A DNA stretch of 64,000 bases from Gossypium raimondii (taxonomy: Eukaryota; Streptophyta; Magnoliopsida; Malvales; Malvaceae), in the NCBI RefSeq assembly GCF_025698545.1, contig NC_068571.1, forward strand, positions 53,167,733 through 53,231,732. The letters are read 5' to 3'. Within the stretch, counting starts at the first letter, position 1, and the number at the start of each line of letters is the position of its first letter. The notes below the pieces were generated by a model. The model made no database searches. It was not told where the DNA came from and worked only from the letters and a program-made list of their open reading frames with translations. Position numbers and translations under genes: made by a program. This document shows positions 24,325-34,694 of the stretch, piece by piece.

Positions 24325-27075
24325 CGACCCAAAATCCGTGGGCACCGGAAAAGTATATTATCGGGCTTCTGTCTTAGTAAACTGAGTCATAAATAATTAT
24401 TAGAAGTAATTATGAGTTTAGTTGAGTGCTTAATTAGGTGAATTTAGTCTAATTAAGAATAATTAGGAGAAAAGGATCAAATCGAATAAAGAGTGAAAGT
24501 CTAATTATAAATTAAAAGAAAGTAAAAAGGGCTAAAGTGGCAATTAAGCCACTTACATGGAAAGAGGCGGCATATATGCGTTAAATTCAAGACTTATTTA
24601 AGTTATATATAAATATTATATGTATATAATAATAATAATTATTATTATTTATTTAAATTGCAATTTATATTAATTGTATTATTTTATTATGGAATAAATT
24701 AAAATTAAGACAAATGTGTGGTGATAAGATGGTACAAGTGTAATAATGTATAAATATACACTTGTATTATAATTATTAATTACTTAAAATTTAAGTAAAA
24801 GATATTAATTAATTAATTAATTATATTATGAGATTTTTATTTAGTAAACAAATTAAATAGTGACAATTGTATGGTGTTGATGGTGTACAAATGTGAATAT
24901 ATGATTGAATATTTAATAGATATTTAGAATAAATATATTATTATAGTATAAAGTAAATAAAATAAAAGGAAATAAAAACAAAGCAAAAGAAAAGAAACAG
25001 AATAGAAAGAACAAAGAAACAGAGAAAGAGACGAAACAGAGGAGAAACAGGGAGAAAGAAGAAAAGAAAGAAAAAGGAAAATAGGGTTTTAAAGCTTGGA
25101 ATTTAACTTGGTAAGTCAATCAAGTCCTTTTCTTTTAATTTAGATGTTTTAGAAGTTAGTTTTGTTGAAAATAAGTTGAGGTTTTGGAAGTTAATAGATT
25201 TTTTTAGTAGGGTTTATGTTGAATAATGATGGAATTGAGGGTTTATTTGATAAAAATTTTGATTGGAATTGAATAAAGGATTGAATTGTAAACTAAACTA
25301 TAAGTTTTAAATTTTAGGGATTAAATTGAAATAAATTCGAAATTATGAAAATATGATAAAATTAGATAGTTACATATAAGTTTGGCAAGAAATTGAGTAG
25401 CAAGAAGGTATGAATTGAGAAAGAAAATATATAGATTTAGTTAGGATTAAATTGAAATTAAAGTAAAAGTTAGATAAAAATTTCAGCAAGTAAATTGTGT
25501 TGTGCTAATGATTATGAAAATTATCTTATTTTCTTTTCGTAGCTAATATCGCACCCGAGGCATCCACGAGGAAAGGAAAAGAAAAAGTGGACGAGGAATA
25601 GACACGGGAATTACGGTTTGTATCATTATAATTCAAATTTTATTATTATTAAGTGTTTAATTTGCTAATGATGTGTGGTAAGTATTTTAAGGTAAGTGTT
25701 TAATAAATCATAATTTATAATGTGGTATTGAAATTGAAACTAATACTGAACTGAGTTATGGAATATTAGATATTGTTTTGAGTACTGAGTGAATTGTGAA
25801 AATACTGAATATTGTTATGTATATTGCATTGAATTGTGAAATTACTGGAATAATAAATTACTGTAATACTGTGAAACTGATTGAAATAAGGAATTTATAA
25901 TTGATACTGAACTAAAATGGAAATTGTACTGGAGAGTGAATTAAATACTCTATTAACTAGTCGGGCTAGTCGGATATAGTTGGCATGCCATAGGATATGG
26001 AAGAGTACGGGGTATTTGCCGGCTTACTGATTAGGCACTTATGTGCCGAATACTGTTACTGTTACTGTTACCGGTTCGGCACTTCGTGTGTCGAATATTG
26101 TTACTGTTACCGTTACCGATTCGGCACTTTGTGTGTCGAATCGATTCTTATCATGCATTCTGATTCTTTGTTCTTGGTGTGTTTGGTTGGAATCTGTATC
26201 CATGAGTCCGAGTCAAGTTAATAGGGATAAATGAAATAAATTTACTGATAAAACTAATCTCGAATGATATATTATATGTGAAGAGTGAAATTTTAAATAA
26301 AGAAATAAGAATGATATTTATATATAATTAATTGCTAATATTAAAAGATTGAATTGTTTCTTAGTAGTGATAATCGTAATGAAAAGTATGTGTGTGATTT
26401 AATGTATTTAATTATAAATTGAATTATAGTGATACCACCGAGTATATGCATACTCACTGCGACGGTTGTTTCCGTCATGCAGTTGTAGAGGTCAATCTCG
26501 ATCCAAACATCCAAAACCGGACTGACTTGACAAACTTTTGGTGATGTATAATTTTCCTTGGTAATGTGGCATGTACATAGGATGTGTATAAAGGTTATTA
26601 TGTTTTAGTATGAATGATTAAAATGTTAGTAGTATAAGTTTATGAATTATAATGAAAGAAGTTTATCGATCTTTATTTAATTTATTACATTGTTAAATTT
26701 AAATTGACATTATGTTGATTAAGTTGATTAGAAGGTATTTAGAATAGGAATTGAGAATGTGAAATGAATCGGTTGAATTGGTTGAGATTGGAAATACTAT
26801 GGTTTTAATTGCAGGAGGTATTATGCAAAAATAAGCGAAATCTTTGAAATTTTGTAAAAAAAACAAAAACAAAAAAAAAACCTCGGAGTATTTGAACGAG
26901 TTTCATTTCACTTTTTCATTCATGTGTTGAACTTCAAAAGTTTATTATATGGATTTAGTTATACAATTATATTACAATTGTTATTTTATTATGAATTATT
27001 CGTAAACTGTTTGATATGTCTGGTAATGCCTCGTAACCCCGTTCCGGCAACGGTTTGGGGTTAGGGGGTGTTACA
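24320..27075 (+). repeat. 3' LTR of the gypsy element (2756 bp)
   Basis: It begins TGTAACGACCC and ends GGGTGTTACA, followed by the TSD AAACC. Compared with the 5' LTR it retains longer G/C runs (for example CACCCGAGG against CACCGAGG) and has TACTG wherever the other copy is disturbed in the divergent patch (about 25745-26240 and 26450-26540). Confidence 0.95.
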
Positions 27076-27161
27076 AAACCCGTCCCGGCCAATGAAGAAG
27101 TTGACCCAGTAGCTGGTGGGGAACTTGTTGTGGTTGAAGAACCAACTTCTTTAAAGATCTT

Positions 27162-29488
27162 TGTAACACCCCTAACCAGTATCTATCGCCAGAATAGGGT
27201 TATAGGGCATTACCTGAGTTTACTAATTAATTTTCAGACTTTTCTTTTCATCAAGCATTCGTATTTATAACCAATCAAAATCAAAACATTAATGAGCTAA
27301 CGTTAACCAATTTCACTTGTACATACCATTATAACCAGAATCAAATCATCCAAAATTATCGATAGAACCAATGGATAATGTGATATATCTCCAACAAGCT
27401 TCTTACTCAATCGAGCTTCCGATAATCATTTCAATGCATCAAATAATTATACATATTACCAATAATAATTCAATTCCAATAATAAAACACACACACATAT
27501 ATATATAATATTCATTACCAAATAGCATTCACTTCAATTAAAATTATATGAATATAGTTCATACGAACTTACCGAGCTAAATTGCGAAATACCAAAATTA
27601 GGGACATTTTGGAAATTTTCTATTTTCTCAAATTTCCACCCAATCTTGATTTAAATTAATATTTCATTCAATTTACTAATTTAAATAATAAAACAATTCA
27701 TTTCATGCAATTTGGTCACTTTTTGACGTTTTACAAATTTACTCTTAAAGTTTTACTTTTATTCAATTTAGTCCCTGAGCCTAAAACGTTCAAATTATCC
27801 ATGCTAACTGAATATTCATATATATATTTTCCTCCTCCCTCCATTCCACATCCTTAATTTATATAATATGCTTATAAGTAACATTATCTATGATTTCACT
27901 ATTTACTTGTAAATTTATTCAAAATTGTCCATTTGAGTCATAGCCACTAAATTATTTTTATCTTGAGCAAAAGAACTCAAAATTAGGATCTGATAATTTT
28001 TCCTGAAACTAGACTCACATATCTTCTTACCATAAAATTTTCAGAATTTTGGTTTAGCCAATAAGTACAGCTTTATTCTTTAAATTTACCTCTGTTCTAC
28101 TCAATTCTGACCCTTCTTCACTAAAACTTAATTATCTCATTGTACAGAATTCGGATGATATTAAATTTTATTTCTATTGAAAATAGAATCTTTAAGGATT
28201 TTAACATATAAATTATAACCCATAATTATTTTTTACAATTTTTATGATTTTACAAAGTCAGAACAGGGGAACCCAAAATCATTCTGACCTTGTCTCACAA
28301 AATCTATTATATCTCATGATTCACAATTCCATTACTTACACCATTTCTTCTATGAGAAACTAGACTCAGTAAGCTTTAATTCCATATTTTTTTTATCATC
28401 TAATTTCATTTCCACAATTTATGGTGATTTTTCAAAGTTAACCTACTGCTGCTGTCCAAAACTGTTTTTAGTGCAAAATGTTAATTACTAAGTTTATAAA
28501 TTCCTTATTCCCTTTCTCTATAATATTTCCCATCACTTTCACTTATTTCTCTTCACTAATATATCAAGAACATAAGAATTTATATAAGAAAACTCTACTA
28601 TAACATCTTTTCCATGCTATTTCATTAATATCAAACTTAAAAATATATTGAAATCTCAATGTTCTTACCTTGTCCTATTGATTTCAACCTTTAACTTGAT
28701 TTTCTCTCTCCTCCAGCTTCAATTTCTTGAATCCAAATTGATATTCCAGCTCCCCATAGTCTCCTTGTTATCTTTCTCTCTTGATGGCTATGGAAATTCT
28801 TTTGATTTCTAAGTGAAAATGGTGAATTTTTTTGGTGGAAGGACTAAATTGTAAAGAAAGTAAAACTTTCTTTCTTCTCTTCTCTTCTAACGTGAATTGC
28901 ATGGAAAATATGGTGGGTTGGTTCCTTTTCATCTTTCTTTTCACTTATATATACTAAATAATAAAATAATAAAATATTATTTAAAAATCAAATTAAAATA
29001 TTAATAAACTAATATTTATTTATTTATTTAATCTAAAATATCTCCAACATCATCATTATCTTCTAGATTTCTCTCTTCTAAATGACCATTTTGCTATTTA
29101 TGATCTTTTAAAATTTCATCCTTGAGTCATTACTTAATTTGGTAAAATTACGATTTAGTCTCTCATAATTCTTCACCTATTCAATTTGGTCCTAATTCAT
29201 CCATTTTCCTTAGTTTCTAGATTATTCCACCCTTAAAATATTTTCACTATTGGTCCTTCAACTTTTTATTATTTTCACTTTAACCCCTCAAATTTTGAGT
29301 ATTTACCCTTGGGCAACAAAACTTTTCTCACTTTTGCGATTTAATCATTTCTTGAATTAATATGTCATAATTTACTTCTTAATGTTGACATAACTCAAAA
29401 TTATCCTTTTTATCACTTTATTTCCTTATTTTACTATATCAGGAATATTATCTTACTTTCTTACTGTAATAATTTTCGGGGTATTACA
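27162..29488 (-). mobile_element. Solo LTR (2327 bp) with TSD ATCTT
   Basis: The plus strand reads TGTAACACCCC... to ...GGGGTATTACA, flanked by ATCTT on both sides (27157-27161, 29489-29493). No internal retrotransposon genes are present, so this is a solo LTR left by LTR-LTR recombination. Judged by comparison with other LTRs here, its sense strand is minus. Parts ('ctgaaactagactcacatatctt...ataaaattttcagaatttt') match the solo LTR at 34695-37444 and, reversed, the LTR at the window end, so the three belong to related gypsy families. It interrupts exon 2 of the lipid-transfer gene. Confidence 0.9.
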
Positions 29489-29553
29489 ATCTTTGCATCT
29501 AGTGAATCTGGTGATAGGTTCAAAATACCTACCCAACACCATAAAAAAATAAT

Positions 29554-29926
29554 GGTAAAAGAATTATGGACGCCTTTGTACTAAAAGTCAAATTAATTTC
29601 CTCTAATTAAAAAATGAGTAAATTAATCTCTGTATAGTAGACTAAAGAACAAACTAATCATTTTGTTAAAAATTCTACTCATTTCTATTGTTAAAAACAG
29701 GTCCCAGTATGTTAGAATGAGGTACACGTAGCACGCCACATGTAACTTTCTGGTTATTATGTTCGCCATACCAATTTTTAACAGTAGAAATAGATGAAAT
29801 TTTGAATAGAAATGATCAGTTTGCTCTTAGATATAATGTACAATGGCTAATTTGCCCATTTTTTAAGTAAATGGAGTCAAAATGTAATCTGACTCTTAAT
29901 ATAGGGGTCTCCATGATATTTTTACC
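29554..29926. mobile_element. MULE-type MITE, copy 1
   Basis: The ends GGTAAAAGAATTATGGA and CCATGATATTTTTACC are inverted, with further inverted similarity reaching about 150 bp inward ('gtactaaaagtcaaatta...' against '...aatctgactcttaatat'). It is the same family as 32294-32639 and 54805-55246. No TSD is visible, perhaps through decay. It lies in the intron of the lipid-transfer pseudogene. Confidence 0.78.
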
Positions 29927-29927
29927 C

Positions 29928-29948
29928 CAACAACAACAACAACAACAA
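29928..29948 (+). repeat. (CAA)n microsatellite
   Basis: About seven CAA units directly beside the MITE end. Confidence 0.8.
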
Positions 29949-30484
29949 TTAGCTTCATAAACCATTAAAAACAGACAAATGTATAGTATTATTGCAAGAG
30001 AGTTCACACATAGAAGGGCAGTCAGACACTTTAGCATCATTATTACAAGCTGATGGCATATGAAGAGCCAAAATGGTGTTCACTGGGAGACCAAATGAAG
30101 GATCAGTGCTCTCTTCAATGAGGATGCACTAGCACTTTGGCTTGTCGGCCTTCATTTTTTGTGTGTCTTGGCAACACTGTGGTGCTGATTTCTTTGCAGT
30201 TCCACTCACAAAAGGAATACAAGATGCAAGATTAGCAAGCTGGTCAGCACATCCATTCTCATCACCCTCCATTATTGTTGCCTTTTGTTGTTTCCATGAC
30301 AGCCCATGTTGCCAATATAATGCATATCACCACCATCTATAATGATCCCAAATTTTGGCCCTATAACACTAATTCCTTCTCTAAACTTTTCTGGGTTTTT
30401 GTTGTTTTCTGGTTTTATGCAAATTGGGGGGTCTTTTTTTTTGTCAAGGTTTCTTTTGTTTTTTTTTAGCTTGAATTGGTTAGG

Positions 30485-30492
30485 TATATATA
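30485..30492 (-). promoter_or_regulatory. Possible TATA box of the lipid-transfer pseudogene
   Basis: TATATATA reads on the minus strand about 150 bp upstream of the ATG at 30336, with a plausible leader between. Confidence 0.4.
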
Positions 30493-30538
30493 GAGAGTTA
30501 GGCCACTTTTTGCTCCAATCATTTTTGTTAAAGTAACT

Positions 30539-30838
30539 AGGAGGTCCCTATATTATAGGGATTGGATCAAATTAGTCCCTATACTATTAATAAGAATCAA
30601 ATAAGTTCAAATTCTAACAAATTAACATTTACTGTATAAAAATATCAATTTAATTTCAAACAAAAGATTTTATTTATAGAACAATAAAAATATTAACTCT
30701 GTAAAACAATAAATGATATTTTTATATTGAAAATGTTAACTATATTTCAATTTGACCGTATTTGACTTTTTTAATAGTAAATTGATCATTTAAAAATAGG
30801 ACTAATTTAATCAGATCTCTATAATATAACAACCTCCC
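30539..30838. mobile_element. MITE with long inverted ends, second family
   Basis: Left arm AGGAGGTCCCTATATTATAG continues to 'ggattggatcaaattagtcc'. The right arm is its imperfect reverse complement, ending in AACCTCCC. Arms are about 45 bp or longer and the core is AT-rich. It sits directly upstream of the lipid-transfer promoter and downstream of the RING gene. TSD not evident. Confidence 0.7.
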
Positions 30839-31304
30839 AAGCACCATATATGAATCCTTTCCTTCATTCATAACCAGTCTTTGCATTTAACTTTTTTTTC
30901 TATAATCTCTTGAAATACAGAAGCTGAAGTTCATTGTGAAGGAAGGGGTAACACTTAATATACCTACGGAATGCCTTGAGAGATGGTATCCCATATTCCA
31001 ATGAAATATGTTAAAAAGCCATTCCCGATGATATCTCTTTGATTTGATTTCAGGGTTTTTTTCCGATATATTTGGATGAACAGTGAAATCGATAAGCTTA
31101 AAAAGGTTTGGCATCAACAAATTGCATTCAAGTATATTACAGATATCCTTGTATGTACAATCTTTGTGGTTTAGATTTCTTTGTTTCCCGTTTCCCTCTT
31201 CTCATTTTGCGCGTCTTCCACCGTTGTCGGTAATCGGGGGAGTAACCTACTTGGAAAGGTGGTTAAGAACTACTATCGAATATCAATAACAAAAAGGCAA
31301 ACCC

Positions 31305-33301
31305 TCATTTCGTAATCAAAACCGTGCATTTGCAAAGCGGACAAAGAGCTTTCATCTTGAGCCATTTATCTACACAGTTGGTATGGAAGAAATGAGAGCA
31401 AGGGAGTTCCTTTAGCATATCATTGTCGGCATAACTCGCCAAACAAATGCAGCAAACCTGCATAATGTGCATATAAAACAAGTTGATTTATGGTTTTCGG
31501 GTGAAAACAGAACAATGTGATTATAATACTTCCTAAAACTTACAGCATCATCTCCCGGAATAGCGCAGTCCTTTTCGGTTCCTACAGTTTCAGCCCCTCC
31601 TTTAACTTCCGAATTAATTTTCCTTATGCTTCCGCTACCGTCTTTTTGTAACTTGAACGTGTAAGTTGGCAATGAATCGATGCATTCCGAAGAGGCTCCT
31701 TTAATTAGGCCTAGGTCTCCACAACAGCATGCTAAAACCACACATAGGATGAAGGGCATAGTAAACTCGAGATAGCTAAAGACGAGAAACATTATACATA
31801 ACCTACAATGGAGTCAAAGAAACTAGTTGATTTCCGGACAGAGAAAAAACAACGAGTAGTATAATACTTATACAGGTAAGTGTCGACACCTGTGTAAATT
31901 CGAAGCCCGCGAGGAAGAGTAACCTCCAAATAACCAAACATTTCCAATAATAAACCATACAAAAAAGTAAGCTTTTAGCACCCATTTAAAGTGCTCTAAT
32001 AATCTGCTAAGCCTGCCAAGTTATCATGCAAAATGCATCAGCGGTCATATATAAGTAAAGATTGATGAAAGTTATATATAAAACACACAGACAAGTAAAT
32101 CTTAGGACCAAATGAAAAGAACTCATAAAACACCGATAATGCATACTGTCTGAGGCTTCAATTTACTTTGGAACAAGCTAAAATCTTTCTTAAAATGAGC
32201 ACAGCAAAAAATGATTTTTAAAATGTTTATTGTACTTTCCATAAGAATAACAGTAACAATGAACATAAAAGATGTTCATAGGAACCTAGGAATAGTAAAA
32301 GTAACATGGAGGCCCTTGTAGTATAAGTCAGATTGCATTTTGTCTCCTCTACTCAAAAAACGGATAAATCAGTCCTTGTACGTTAGATAAAAGAGTAAAG
32401 TAGTTATTCTGTTAAAAAGGTCATCCATTTTTATTGTTAAAAACTGATCCTTTCACGTTAACATGTGGTACACGTGGATATTTCATCAGCCACGTCAATT
32501 TTTAACAGTAAAAATGGAATAAAAAGGACTAGTTTGCTCTTTGATCTAACATACAGAGACTAATTTGCTTATTTTTTTAGTAAACAGAGCAAAATGCAAT
32601 CTGATTCCCAGTACAAGGGCCTCCATGGTACTTGTACCACCTAGGAATCAATCAATGTTTATTTCTTCTTTTGCTAGACAAGCCAAATGCAAAATTTCTT
32701 CCGATACTAGATATTCTAACACACGAATATAATCAATATTGCACTTTTCGATATGAAAACTGACTGATTCTAAGGACAAGACCCGAACTTTCAAGCTCAG
32801 AAACGGAGACGCGTAAACGGGATCATGCAACATGAAGCCAACTATTGTAATGTTGACAACAATTAAAGCAAATGGTTCCACAACAAGAAGAACATAACAC
32901 TAAGAAACCATCAAGTACTAACAATTGAGCATCGGAAAACATCAAACATAAAAAAAGGTAAGCACTTACGTCGGATATGGAAGAAAACAATGTTGGAAAA
33001 GGATTGGAATAGAAGCAGCACAACCTGCAGCATAACCCATAATCCAAGTAGACAATGGAGCTTGTGGTTTTTCATTTCTAGAAACTACTATAACAGTTAT
33101 TGAAGCAACAATTTGACTTATATTGAAAACTAATCTAATATAAACCCAAAAACAAAATGGTGACATAAAACTTCCATGACTTGAAGATGGTTGAATCACA
33201 GGTTCATGAGAGTCAACATTGTTCACAACTTGACCATCGTTTGGTGCTATATCAAGAACATGATCATTGCTTTCATGGAGGTTTTCGAGTGTTTGCTCCA
33301 T
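31305..33301 (-). CDS. RING-H2 membrane E3 ubiquitin ligase (At1g12760/At4g11680-like), one exon unresolved
   Basis: Minus-strand exons placed: 33301-32970 (start [17 protein letters not shown]), 31971-31890, 31802-31544 and 31457-31305 (TGA). Order along the protein: an acidic N-terminus; membrane segments around [17 protein letters not shown] and [10 protein letters not shown]; then [15 protein letters not shown]; then [11 protein letters not shown]; a linker with [13 protein letters not shown]; and a C-terminal RING-H2 ([12 protein letters not shown], W-L, C-P-L-C). The layout matches plant multi-pass RING ligases. Phases require one more exon of length 3n+2 between 31972 and 32969; I could not identify it, so either it is there or the gene is damaged. 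A MULE-type MITE (32294-32639) lies in that gap. Confidence 0.82.
32294..32639. mobile_element. MULE-type MITE, copy 2, with 9-bp TSD
   Basis: The perfect 9-bp direct repeat CCTAGGAAT flanks the element (32285-32293, 32640-32648), the TSD length of Mutator-like transposons. The terminal inverted repeats extend for about 150 bp: GTAACATGGAGGCCCTTGTA on the left mirrors TACAAGGGCCTCCATGGTAC on the right. There is no coding capacity. It lies within intron sequence of the RING-H2 gene. Confidence 0.9.
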
Positions 33302-34689
33302 TTGGTAAAGTTTCTTTTTTTTGGCCTTTGATCAACTGTTCTTCATTTTCAAGCCATCATATCAGTTTGTGAATATCTTTAGCAAACCAACAAAAATCAG
33401 TCCTTGGTCGAACCGCCAATTGTGCTGCATATACAAAAATTTATAAGAAAACCAACAAATACTCCAAAACAAAGAACTTATTCATAGCCAAAAAAAAAAA
33501 ATTGATCTTCCCTCGATTTTCTCAGCAAATCATCCATTAGCTTGGAAAAACCGCCACAAAGAACAAGAGAATCATTAATTTTAGTTATAATAATTCAAAT
33601 GGAAGCAAAAGTCTTCATCTTTTTTATTTTCCCAGCAACCAAACATTTTCCAATTTCTCAGGGCTGAAAAAAGAGGAGAAAAAAAGTAGTCTTAAACTAA
33701 AAATGGGTGATCCCAATTCTCAAGTTCAAGACTTTGTTTACATATTTGGATTCAAAATTCTCTCTTTTTCTTGTTTTTTTCCCAGTTTTTTTTTCCTCAG
33801 CATCCAAACATCAAGCAAAAAGCTTACATGCATTAAAAATTTCAACTTGAAAGCAGAGAGGAATTAAGCACTACCAATCACCAAAATTGATTAAAAAAAA
33901 GTAACTTGACGTTTATACATATTTAACCCAACACTTAAAAAGGACTTACAGTATCTATTTTTGGGTTTTAGCCACTTGACCAGCTCTGTTTGGTGAAAGC
34001 AAAATAATAAAAGGGAGCAAAAGATTTTGATCAAAAGGTAAGATTTTTGGTTTACAAAGAAAAGCAGGAAGCAAAACGGCGGTAATGCACCTGTTTATTT
34101 GTCGTTTTAAGCTTGGTTTTTTGTGCAAATTTCCCTTTATCCCATTCTAAACGGGTCTGTTCTGCTTGGTTCAATTTTAGGTTTTTAATAATTTTAAATT
34201 ATTTGGTTTTTCTTTATATCAATATTAAGTTTTAAGACATCAGTCAAGCTTTTAAGTTTTTTCACTAATATTTTTTTTTGTTAATTTTAAGACTATTTTG
34301 TCATTTTATCATATGATTTTAATTTTTAATTCTAGAACTTTTTATATTTTAAAATATTACATCAATAAATTTAATTAAAAATAATAATAATTAAATTTGA
34401 ATTTTGAAATTTAAAAATAAAGAAACTAAATTCTAAATTTGAAAAGAATACAAATACTTATAATATATTTTAATCATATTTCTAAAAAATATATATATTT
34501 AACCATTAATATAAAAAAAAATCCTACCATACTTATGCCCTCCATTGAATTATTTTTTGTTGTTGAGTGGGCATTCTATTCACTTTTTTTATTGGGGAAT
34601 TAATTTACTTTTAACTTTTCTTAATGCTTACACATATTTTTTAAAGTAATGAATTAGTAATGGAAAATTAAAATTATCATCTGTCGACT
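33302..34689. other. 5' flank of the RING gene
   Basis: Non-coding, probably promoter and leader of the minus-strand RING-H2 gene, perhaps with a leader intron. Around 34190-34480 there is a degraded copy of the foldback family seen at 2059-2343. No TATA box is convincing. Confidence 0.4.
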
Positions 34690-34694
34690 GAAAA

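Larger units (their letters stand above)
16827..27075 (+). mobile_element. Complete-length Ty3/gypsy chromovirus (Tekay/Del-like), 10,249 bp, with broken genes
   Basis: Two direct LTRs, TG...CA ends (TGTAACGACCC ... GGTGTTACA), a 5-bp TSD AAACC on both sides (16822-16826, 27076-27080), a Met-initiator tRNA primer site and a polypurine tract define the element. Gene order is gag, zinc knuckle, protease, reverse transcriptase, RNase H, integrase, chromodomain, which marks Ty3/gypsy; the C-terminal chromodomain and sequence style suggest the Tekay/Del clade. Gag and the front of pol hold several frameshifts and stops, so the copy as written is not autonomous. It sits in sense (+) orientation inside exon 2 of the minus-strand lipid-transfer gene. 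Confidence 0.95.
16695..30336 (-). pseudogene. GPI-anchored non-specific lipid-transfer protein (LTPG-like) gene broken by nested transposons
   Basis: Read on the minus strand. Exon 1 (about 30336-30010) begins with a hydrophobic leader (MVVICIILATWAV) and then carries the eight-Cys lipid-transfer pattern C-x9-C-x14-CC-x12-C-x-C-x26-C-x8-C. The residue between the CxC pair is a TAG stop (30131-30129). One extra G near 30265 shifts frame between leader and Cys domain. The intron holds a MITE (29554-29926). Exon 2 survives in three pieces, 29528-29494, 27156-27081 and 16826-16695, split by a solo LTR (TSD ATCTT) and a 10.2-kb gypsy element (TSD AAACC). With one TSD copy and the insert set aside at each site, the frame is open across both junctions. 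It encodes an N-L-S-P-D-S linker, a Ser/Thr/Pro-rich arabinogalactan-like stretch and a hydrophobic GPI-signal tail ending at TGA 16697-16695. Intact members bind lipids at the outer plasma membrane and cell wall and take part in cuticle lipid export. Confidence 0.85.

Noticed and set aside
25997..26234. Small Tyr/Cys-rich open frames in both LTRs
   Set aside because: By-products of short tandem 'ttactgttaccg' and 'cggcacttcgtgtgtcgaat' units; not conserved between the two LTRs.
30142..30536. Plus-strand open frames at 30142-30536
   Set aside because: Antisense to exon 1 and leader of the lipid-transfer pseudogene.
31803..31985. 60-aa minus-strand open frame as a separate gene
   Set aside because: It overlaps an exon of the RING-H2 gene in a different frame; the spliced frame matches the family.
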